A DNA stretch of 15,916 bases. Origin: Tannerella sp. Its GTDB lineage: Bacteria; Bacteroidota; Bacteroidia; Bacteroidales; Tannerellaceae. Position 1 is the stretch's first letter. The number at the start of each line of letters is the position of its first letter. The position numbers were made by a program, and so were the translations under genes. This document shows, piece by piece, positions 1 through 5,757 of the stretch. Location: contig JAITDQ010000313.1 of the NCBI GenBank assembly GCA_031282485.1, positions 1 through 15,916 of the forward strand, read 5' to 3'. The notes under the pieces are model-generated. The model had not been told where the DNA came from, made no database searches, and worked only from the letters and a program-made list of their open reading frames with translations.

Positions 1-15
1 GCATTAATGTATTGC

Positions 16-204
16 TTAACCTGTCCCCTGTGAAGTGACTTTCAGGGGAGGCATATCCGGCGTAGTTCCTTTTATATTCATTTTTCTGCGGTACAGTTTG
101 CCCTGAGATAATACGTAAATGCGTTTTGTCGCCGGATATATTTTTGAATCCGAAAATTCCCAATCCTTTAATTCCGTCCTCAAACCATCCAAATTAACAA
201 CGCA
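16..204 (-). pseudogene. possible decayed gene fragment
   Basis: Reading the minus strand leftward from a TGA at 207-205, a frame stays open for 62 codons to a TAA at 18-16. It has no ATG until 81-79, so it is not an intact gene. The translation contains SDSKIYPATKRIY and, later, TPDMPPLKV. The first of these loosely resembles the conserved opening segment (S-x-I-[YF]-P-x-T-x-R-x-Y) of CE1/enterochelin-esterase-like hydrolases, which are common in Bacteroidales. That comparison is from memory and is weak. The fragment would lie downstream of, and in the same orientation as, the phosphofructokinase gene. It may equally be chance open sequence, and the competing plus-strand frame at 119-331 is also open. 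Apart from this frame and the two hairpins, I see nothing in bases 1-323. Confidence 0.2.
24..49. other. short strong hairpin
   Basis: TCCCCTG (24-30) is perfectly complementary to CAGGGGA (43-49). Inside it, AAG (33-35) can pair with CTT (39-41) around a TGA loop, giving about 10 base pairs in 26 nt. No T-tract follows directly on either strand, so a terminator role is unproven. It could be the terminator of a gene beyond the left edge, a small dispersed palindrome, or chance. Confidence 0.4.
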
Positions 205-310
205 TCAAAAAATTAAAGACGAAAATCGCGGAGCGACGACCCGCACTGTCATGTATGAACTGCCGCTGAAAACAGGAATGGCCTTCAATCATGACTGTGG
301 AAATCGTCGC
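205..310 (-). terminator. long imperfect hairpin after pfp, possible terminator
   Basis: Between 233 and 310 there is a colinear series of nested complementary segments: GCGACGA (233-239) with TCGTCGC (304-310), CAC (244-246) with GTG (297-299), GTCATG (248-253) with CATGAC (290-295), TGAA (256-259) with TTCA (284-287), GCC (262-264) with GGC (280-282), and CTG (266-268) with CAG (273-275) closing an AAAA loop. Adding the C242-G300 pair, that is about 27 pairs on one axis with small internal loops. On the pfp strand the structure starts 13 nt after the stop codon and is followed by a T-rich stretch that includes six Ts (212-207). The distance of about 20 nt to those Ts is long for a classical intrinsic terminator, so processing or another RNA role is possible. 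Confidence 0.4.
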
Positions 311-323
311 ACCCCGACTGCGT

Positions 324-1979
324 TCAAATAGTTTTCTTGCTTTTTTCCAGCGTTAGCGTTTTGGTCGGTTTGTCACACACTTCCGTCGGGCCGAAGTATT
401 GTATGGGGCCGGGGTATACGTAATCCGTGTTTAACGCCCAGTTGTCGCGGTTTGCTGCAAAGGTTTTGAACGGTGCGCCGTCGAGTTTCACGAGCGCTTT
501 TTGGATGACGGGTTTCATCTCTCCGTGACGGCGTTCCATATTCATCATCATCGTGATGGGTATGCCGCCGGCGATCCACCGGTCGGCAGGAGCGGTCGTG
601 TTTTGTATGGACGACATGTATCCCGTTTTTCCGGCATATATAAGGCATGAAGCGGTATATCCTAACGAATAACAGTAGTCCGCATCGTAGTTGGACGGGG
701 CGGCGCACCGGCCTTCGTAGCCGAAGAAGTGTACTTGCGGAGAAAATTTACCGTTATATTGACCTTTGATTTTCCATTCGTTGAGACGGTTACCTACCAT
801 TTCGGCGAGCAACTTTTCCGTTTCGATCAGGGATACCTGTACATTACCGTGCGGGTCGCGATCCAGCGTCAGCTGGCGCGCTACACCTTCGGGGAGGCTT
901 GCGTACAGTTCGGAATTATCTTTTGTCAGTTTATTGATAATGTAGGCGCGCTGCTCGCTTTTCTTTATCATCCTGAATTCGGTTTCGTTGGCCACAAGGA
1001 ACTCGTTCAGTTCGGCTATCAGCCGTTTCATTGCGGGGATAAACTCGATAAGTCCTTCGGGAATCAGCGCCGTTCCGAAGTTGTCTCCTTTTTCGGCGCG
1101 TTTTGCGACGACGGTGGCTATCTGATTGACGATGTCGTCGAGCGACATGTTTTTCGCTTCCACTTCTTCCGAAATGATACAAATATTCGGATGCGTCTGC
1201 AAAGCACATTCGAGCGCGATATGTGAAGCGGAGCGTCCCATCAGTTTTATGAAATGCCAGTATTTGCGTGCGGAGTTACAGTCGCGCTGTATGTTCCCGA
1301 TCACTTCCGAATAAACCTTACAAGCCGTGTCGAAGCCGAAAGACGTTTCGATCTGTTCGTTTTTCAGGTCGCCGTCTATTGTTTTGGGGCAACCGATCAC
1401 CTGCACGCCGGCGCCCGTTGCTTTGTAATATTCGGCCAGTACACAGGCATTCGTGTTCGAGTCGTCGCCTCCGATTATCACTAATGCACTTATGTCCAGT
1501 TTTTTCAGGATTTCGAGACCCCGGTCGAACTGTTCTTTTGTTTCAAGTTTCGTGCGTCCCGAACCGATCATGTCAAAACCGCCGGTATTCCGGTATTCGT
1601 CGATGATATCGCCTGTCAGTTCCATGTATTGGTGATTGATCAGTCCGCCCGGTCCGAGTATAAATCCAAAGAGGCGCGAATCTTTGTTTGCCGCCTTAAG
1701 TCCGTCGAAAATTCCGGCGATCACGTTATGTCCTCCGGGCGCCTGTCCCCCGGAAAGGATGACTCCGGCATTAATGGCCGGTTTTTGTTTTTTTCCGTTG
1801 CTTTTCTCGAACGTAATAATAGGAGTGCCGTAAGTGTTGGGAAACAGCTCCTTGATATATTCCCGGTCGGCAACCGATTGAGTGTATTTACCTTCAACGG
1901 CCGCTACTTCGCCTTTTAGAGCGGCCGGAACTTTGGGCTGATAAGTTGCCCGTGCAATTTGTAATGCGCTTTTAGTCAT
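324..1979 (-). CDS. pfp: PPi-dependent 6-phosphofructokinase
   Basis: Cytoplasmic glycolytic enzyme that reversibly phosphorylates fructose 6-phosphate to fructose 1,6-bisphosphate using pyrophosphate (EC 2.7.1.90). The 551-aa product matches the long PFP class found in Bacteroidales and plants. Visible motifs are GGQAPGGHN (77-85) in the phosphate-donor loop, GGDDSNTNA (170-178), CPKTIDGDL (197-205), MGRSASH (247-253) and PEGL (307-310). Two residues mark PPi rather than ATP use: the fourth residue of GGDD (Asp173, Gly in ATP enzymes) and Lys199 of PKTID (Gly in ATP enzymes). Residues of about 320-420 form the helical insertion of the long class. The start ATG at 1979 gives the full-length family N-terminus, about 35 nt behind a good Bacteroidetes promoter. 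The gene is transcribed away from the rightward cluster. Confidence 0.95.
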   Translation of the reverse strand: MTKSALQIARATYQPKVPAALKGEVAAVEGKYTQSVADREYIKELFPNTYGTPIITFEKSNGKKQKPAINAGVILSGGQAPGGHNVIAGIFDGLKAANKDSRLFGFILGPGGLINHQYMELTGDIIDEYRNTGGFDMIGSGRTKLETKEQFDRGLEILKKLDISALVIIGGDDSNTNACVLAEYYKATGAGVQVIGCPKTIDGDLKNEQIETSFGFDTACKVYSEVIGNIQRDCNSARKYWHFIKLMGRSASHIALECALQTHPNICIISEEVEAKNMSLDDIVNQIATVVAKRAEKGDNFGTALIPEGLIEFIPAMKRLIAELNEFLVANETEFRMIKKSEQRAYIINKLTKDNSELYASLPEGVARQLTLDRDPHGNVQVSLIETEKLLAEMVGNRLNEWKIKGQYNGKFSPQVHFFGYEGRCAAPSNYDADYCYSLGYTASCLIYAGKTGYMSSIQNTTAPADRWIAGGIPITMMMNMERRHGEMKPVIQKALVKLDGAPFKTFAANRDNWALNTDYVYPGPIQYFGPTEVCDKPTKTLTLEKSKKTI

Positions 1980-2020
1980 ATTTTCATTGTTTTAATGGTT
2001 AAAATCTTCAAAAAGTGATG

Positions 2021-2051
2021 CAAATATCGTATTTTTTTCTCAGAAATCAAA
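2021..2051 (-). promoter_or_regulatory. promoter for pfp (Bacteroidetes type)
   Basis: On the minus strand, TTTG (2051-2048) is followed after 19 nt by GATATTTG (2028-2021). This matches the Bacteroidetes -33 TTTG and -7 TAnnTTTG elements with one mismatch (the first T) and spacing in the known 19-21 nt range. It predicts a transcript starting near 2014 and a leader of about 35 nt before the pfp ATG. Confidence 0.6.
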
Positions 2052-2070
2052 CTAAATAATATAAAAGCAT

Positions 2071-2078
2071 TATCTTCG
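2071..2078 (+). promoter_or_regulatory. possible -7 element for the small membrane gene
   Basis: TATCTTCG matches the Bacteroidetes -7 consensus TAnnTTTG at all but one position and lies about 20 nt before the ATG at 2098. No TTTG is seen at the -33 position, so this is weaker than the divergent pfp promoter. The two promoter regions share the 118-bp divergent gap. Confidence 0.35.
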
Positions 2079-2097
2079 CAGTTATTATAATGAAATT

Positions 2098-2301
2098 ATG
2101 AACAGGAAAAAGGTTATACGGGTACTGTTGTTTATTATCGCCGGCATACTTATAGCAACGGTTGTCACTTATTTTGTATACGAGCTGGTTAACGAGTGGC
2201 TGGCATTTTATATTGCCTGCGGCGGCGGTGTATTGATCGTGAATTTGATAATATCCGTTATTTTCGTAAATAAAAATTTCAAAGATAAAGGTAGACCGTA
2301 A
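2098..2301 (+). CDS. small two-helix membrane protein of unknown function
   Basis: I do not recognise a named family. The 67-aa product starts with a basic MNRKKVIR, then has two hydrophobic segments (about residues 8-28 and 36-58) separated by a short acidic/polar turn (YELVNEW), and ends with a basic tail (NKNFKDKGRP). This predicts a hairpin inner-membrane protein with both ends in the cytoplasm by the positive-inside rule. Coding potential is supported by the -7-like element upstream, the typical membrane-protein composition, and its place just before tig in the same direction. The gap to tig is 81 nt with a second -7-like element, so it need not be co-transcribed with tig. A 96-aa antisense frame covers the same bases and is less plausible. 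Confidence 0.7.
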   Translation: MNRKKVIRVLLFIIAGILIATVVTYFVYELVNEWLAFYIACGGGVLIVNLIISVIFVNKNFKDKGRP

Positions 2302-2312
2302 AATATTTTTAT

Positions 2313-2320
2313 TATTTTTG
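2313..2320 (+). promoter_or_regulatory. -7 element for tig
   Basis: TATTTTTG is a perfect match to the Bacteroidetes -7 consensus TAnnTTTG. It sits 62 nt before the tig ATG and predicts a leader of roughly 55 nt. No clear TTTG is present 19-21 nt upstream, so the -33 element is missing or diverged. The site is just behind the stop codon of the small membrane gene. Confidence 0.5.
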
Positions 2321-2355
2321 CGTCCTGTTTCCAGCAAGAGTAAGAATTAATTAAT

Positions 2356-2377
2356 TAATAAACAAGTAATAAACAAG
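2356..2377 (+). repeat. tandem 11-bp direct repeat in the tig leader
   Basis: TAATAAACAAG occurs twice with no gap (2356-2366 and 2367-2377), 5 nt before the tig ATG and just after an AATTAATTAATT stretch. The leader is A-rich and has no Shine-Dalgarno sequence, as is usual in Bacteroidetes, so the duplicated A-rich unit lies where the initiating ribosome would contact the mRNA. Confidence 0.8.
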
Positions 2378-2382
2378 ACAGA

Positions 2383-3774
2383 ATGAATGTTTCTCTGAAA
2401 AACAATGATGCCGTGAGCGGCGTACTAAAGGTAGAGATTGAGAAGAATGATTACGCGGAGTTATTAGACAAAAATCTGCATAAGATGCGCCGGCAGGTAA
2501 ATATGCCCGGCTTCCGAAAAGGTATGGTTCCGCTTGGCATTGTAAAGAAGTTGTATGGCAGGCACGCCCTGGCTGAAGAAATAAACAAGTTGGTCACGGA
2601 AAAATTATATTCGTATATCCGCGATAACGATATTAAAATTTTAGGAGAGCCGATTCCGAACGAAGCGGAGCAGAAGCCTGTTAATTTCGATACGGACGAA
2701 GATTTCGAATTTTGTTTCGACGTGGCTTTATCGCCGAATGTCGATTTTAAATTGACAAAGGATGACAAGCTTGTCTTTTATTCGATAAAGATTGATGATG
2801 AGCTGATTGATAAACAGGTCAAGGCGTATTGCCGGAGTTTCGGCTCTTACGATAAAGTGGATAAAGTCGAGGAAGAAGATCTTGTTAAAGGAACTGTTGC
2901 GGAGTTGGAGAACGGGGAACCGAAAGCCGGAGGCATCCTCATTGAAGAAGCCATACTGATGCCTTCCTATATAAAAGGTAAAATGGAGCAGAAGAAGTTT
3001 CTCGGTGCGGAGCTGAATCGCAAAGTCGTTTTTAACCCCTATAAAGCATATAAGGGCGCGGAGGCGGAGATCGCTTCATTCCTTAAAATTGAGAAAAGTC
3101 AGGTGAAAAGCATGAAAAGCGATTTCACATTTGAGATAAAGGAAATCACACGTTATAAGGCTGCCGAACTCAATCAGGAACTTTTCGATCGGGTTTTCGG
3201 CGCGGATGCGGTAACGGACGAAGCGGCATTTCGCGACAGGATAAAGGATTTTCTGGTTGAGCAGTTTTCGCCGGAGAGCGATCACCGGTTTATACAGGAT
3301 GTACGCGGACTGTTAGTGAGTAAAATCAGTGATGTCGCATTTGCCGACGACATCCTGAAACGCTGGTTGCTTATAAAAAATGAAAAGACGACAAAAGAGC
3401 AGGTGGACGACGACTTCCCGAAAGTGCTGGAAGATTTGAAATATCATTTTGCGAAAGATAAGTTGTTTAAAGAGTATGACATCAAAGTGGAGAAAGACGA
3501 CCTTGATGCGTATGCAAAACGCGCTGTAAAAGCACAGTTTGCACAGTATGGCATGACGTCCGTCCCGGATGAGATGCTGGATAATTATGTGAAAGATGTG
3601 TTGAATAAGGAAGAAATGGTAAATAATTTTGTGAATCGAATCATAGAAGAAAAACTTTCTTTCGCGATAAAGGAAAAGATTACGGTAGAAGTTAAAGAAG
3701 TGACGCCCGAAGAATTTCGGAAAATACCGGAGGAAGCGGATGCACAGGTTTACGCCGAATCGTCGGAGCCGTGA
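2383..3774 (+). CDS. tig: trigger factor (ribosome-associated chaperone)
   Basis: Binds at the ribosomal exit tunnel and shields nascent chains. The 463-aa product has the family's three-part layout: a ribosome-binding N-domain (about 1-120) with the signature MPGFRKGMVP (41-50), whose GFRKG (43-47) is the ribosome-docking loop; a diverged FKBP-like isomerase domain (about 165-250); and a helical C-domain (about 260-440) ending in an acidic tail. The isomerase domain is hard to match to FKBP residues by eye, so isomerase activity is uncertain. Length is slightly above the E. coli protein (432 aa). It heads the classical tig-clpP-clpX order and is 60 nt ahead of clpP. The start at 2383 gives the correct N-terminus for the family. 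Confidence 0.93.
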   Translation: MNVSLKNNDAVSGVLKVEIEKNDYAELLDKNLHKMRRQVNMPGFRKGMVPLGIVKKLYGRHALAEEINKLVTEKLYSYIRDNDIKILGEPIPNEAEQKPVNFDTDEDFEFCFDVALSPNVDFKLTKDDKLVFYSIKIDDELIDKQVKAYCRSFGSYDKVDKVEEEDLVKGTVAELENGEPKAGGILIEEAILMPSYIKGKMEQKKFLGAELNRKVVFNPYKAYKGAEAEIASFLKIEKSQVKSMKSDFTFEIKEITRYKAAELNQELFDRVFGADAVTDEAAFRDRIKDFLVEQFSPESDHRFIQDVRGLLVSKISDVAFADDILKRWLLIKNEKTTKEQVDDDFPKVLEDLKYHFAKDKLFKEYDIKVEKDDLDAYAKRAVKAQFAQYGMTSVPDEMLDNYVKDVLNKEEMVNNFVNRIIEEKLSFAIKEKITVEVKEVTPEEFRKIPEEADAQVYAESSEP

Positions 3775-3834
3775 AACGGACAGCGCCGTGAGATGTAAGA
3801 TGTATGGAAATTAAATAAATTGGAATAGACAGTT

Positions 3835-4503
3835 ATGAATGATTTTAGAAAATATGCGACAAAGCATTTAGGCATGAATGGGAACGCTTTGGACAGTTAT
3901 GCGAATATTACCGCCAGCTATATTTCGCCGACAATTATAGAGGAGCGTCAGTTGAATGTGGCTCAAATGGATGTGTTTTCACGTTTGATGATGGATCGCA
4001 TCATATTTTTGGGAACGCAGATTGATGATTATACGGCGAATGTCATACAGGCACAGTTGCTGTATCTGGACACCAGCGATCCCGGAAAAGATATTTCCAT
4101 TTATATAAATTCTCCGGGAGGCGTCGTTTACGCCGGACTTGGCATCTACGACACGATGCAGTATATAAGCAGCAAAGTATCGACGATATGTACCGGTATA
4201 GCCGCTTCGATGGCCTCCGTCATATTAGTTGCCGGAGCAAAGGAAAAACGTTTTGCGCTGGAACATTCGCGCGTGATGATCCACCAGCCTATGGGAGGCA
4301 TGCAGGGTCAGGCCAAAGATATGGAAATTACGGTTCGTGAGATAGTGAAAATAAAAGAAGAACTGTATAAAATCATATCGACTCATTCGGGAAAAACCTA
4401 CGAAGAAATAGAACAGGACAGCGATCGCGATTACTGGATGACGGCTGTCGAGGCGAAAGAATATGGTATGATTGATGACGTATTATTAAGAAAGGTAAAA
4501 TAA
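3835..4503 (+). CDS. clpP: ClpP, serine protease subunit of ClpXP
   Basis: Forms the tetradecameric proteolytic barrel that degrades substrates unfolded by ClpX. The 222-aa product carries the full catalytic triad: Ser125 in GIAASMAS, His150 in MIHQP and Asp199 in SDRDYW, with the same spacing as E. coli Ser97/His122/Asp171. SPGG (93-96) forms the substrate-binding/oxyanion segment. The N-terminal 40 residues before the fold are of the Bacteroidales type ([12 protein letters not shown]) and probably include a short propeptide. The stop is 2 nt before clpX, so the two are surely co-transcribed. Some 60 nt separate it from tig, with no clear promoter in that gap. Confidence 0.96.
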   Translation: MNDFRKYATKHLGMNGNALDSYANITASYISPTIIEERQLNVAQMDVFSRLMMDRIIFLGTQIDDYTANVIQAQLLYLDTSDPGKDISIYINSPGGVVYAGLGIYDTMQYISSKVSTICTGIAASMASVILVAGAKEKRFALEHSRVMIHQPMGGMQGQAKDMEITVREIVKIKEELYKIISTHSGKTYEEIEQDSDRDYWMTAVEAKEYGMIDDVLLRKVK

Positions 4504-4505
4504 GA

Positions 4506-5738
4506 ATGAGCAGAACAGATGACAAATGTTCTTTTTGCGGTAAGACCCGTAAGGAAGCAAGAGTGTTGATTACCGGTGTTTCAGGCGCTATTTGTGACAG
4601 TTGTGTGGAGCAGGCTTACGATATCGTACAGGAGGAGAAGCGTCGAAAAGGAGGCGGCGGTTTTTATCTTAATGAGAAAGATTTCCCGAGACCGTCCGAT
4701 ATAAAACATTTTCTCGACGAATACGTGATAGGGCAGGACGACGCCAAGCGTTATCTCTCCGTTGCCGTTTATAACCATTATAAGCGGTTGATGCAGAAAG
4801 ATGCCAAAGATGATGTGGAAATAGAAAAGTCTAATATAATAATGGTAGGGGCGACGGGTACCGGAAAAACGCTGCTCGCGCGTACGATTGCTAAAAAACT
4901 GCATGTCCCTTTCTGCATCGTCGACGCAACCGTTTTTACCGAAGCGGGATATGTAGGCGAAGATATAGAAAGTATCCTGACGCGTTTGCTGCAGGCGGCC
5001 GACTACGATGTTGTCGCGGCGCAAAGAGGGATTGTCTTTATTGACGAGATTGACAAGATAGCCCGCAAGAGCGATAACCCTTCGATTACCCGCGATGTGA
5101 GCGGCGAAGGAGTGCAGCAGGGACTGCTGAAACTTTTGGAAGGTTCCATTGTGAACGTGCCCCCGCAGGGCGGACGCAAACACCCGGAACAGCGGATGAT
5201 TGCCGTTGATACGAAAAATATACTGTTTATTTGCGGAGGCGCTTTTGACGGCATTGAGAAAAAAATCGCGCAACGCCTCAACACGCGGGTTGTCGGGTAT
5301 ACGGCCAATCAGAACACATCGGGCATAGACCGGAATGACATGTTGAAATATATCAACCCCACAGACCTGAAATCCTTCGGCCTGATTCCGGAAATAATCG
5401 GACGCCTGCCTATCCTGACCTATCTTAGTCCGTTGGACAGAGCCGCATTGAGGCGGATTCTTACCGAACCGAAAAATTCCATTATAAAACAATACATCAA
5501 ATTGTTTGAAATGGATAAAATAAAGCTTACTTTTGACGACGAAGTTTATGACTTTATCGTCGATAAATCGATAGAACTTAAACTGGGAGCACGCGGACTG
5601 CGTTCGATTGTTGAGGCCGTAATGATGGATGCTATGTATGAAATGCCTTCGGGAACGCAAAAGAAACTACACGTAACATTACAGTATGCAAAAGATAATT
5701 TTGAACATGCTGATGTGAATAGATTACAAATAGCATAA
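4506..5738 (+). CDS. clpX: ClpX, AAA+ unfoldase of ClpXP
   Basis: Hexameric ATPase that unfolds tagged proteins and feeds them into ClpP. The 410-aa product begins with a four-cysteine zinc-binding domain (Cys8, Cys11, Cys30, Cys33), then the AAA+ core: Walker A GATGTGKT (115-122), pore loop GYVGED (149-154 region), Walker B IVFIDEID (176-183), RKH loop (224-226), arginine finger in EIIGRLP (Arg300), and sensor 2 GAR (361-363). The ClpP-docking loop, IGF in most ClpX proteins, reads VVGY here (262-265). It starts 2 nt after the clpP stop and ends 19 nt before the recQ ATG. Assignment is firm. Confidence 0.96.
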   Translation: MSRTDDKCSFCGKTRKEARVLITGVSGAICDSCVEQAYDIVQEEKRRKGGGGFYLNEKDFPRPSDIKHFLDEYVIGQDDAKRYLSVAVYNHYKRLMQKDAKDDVEIEKSNIIMVGATGTGKTLLARTIAKKLHVPFCIVDATVFTEAGYVGEDIESILTRLLQAADYDVVAAQRGIVFIDEIDKIARKSDNPSITRDVSGEGVQQGLLKLLEGSIVNVPPQGGRKHPEQRMIAVDTKNILFICGGAFDGIEKKIAQRLNTRVVGYTANQNTSGIDRNDMLKYINPTDLKSFGLIPEIIGRLPILTYLSPLDRAALRRILTEPKNSIIKQYIKLFEMDKIKLTFDDEVYDFIVDKSIELKLGARGLRSIVEAVMMDAMYEMPSGTQKKLHVTLQYAKDNFEHADVNRLQIA

Positions 5739-5757
5739 TAGTTATTACTTTCTGTAT

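Noticed and set aside
139..146. TATTTTTG, a perfect -7 match on the plus strand
   Set aside because: The nearest TTTG (125-128) is only 10 nt upstream, far from the 19-21 nt spacing, and no supported gene follows.
119..331. 70-aa plus-strand open frame left of pfp
   Set aside because: It overlaps the pfp stop and the long hairpin, has no recognisable motif or promoter with correct spacing, and shares its bases with an equally open minus-strand frame.
729..1226. 165-aa plus-strand open frame inside pfp
   Set aside because: Antisense shadow of pfp with no motif or start signal.
2047..2337. 96-aa minus-strand open frame across the small membrane gene
   Set aside because: It spans the tig -7 element and the plus-strand gene, lacks a promoter of its own, and its composition is less protein-like than the plus-strand membrane protein.
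3771..3795. Alternative CCGT/ACGG/CCGT hairpins at the tig stop
   Set aside because: Only 4-bp stems and no T-tract; too weak to call a terminator or attenuator.
4581..5660. 359-aa minus-strand open frame inside clpX
   Set aside because: Antisense shadow of a fully motif-supported clpX; its composition (many F, N, R and H) is typical of a complementary frame and shows no domain.
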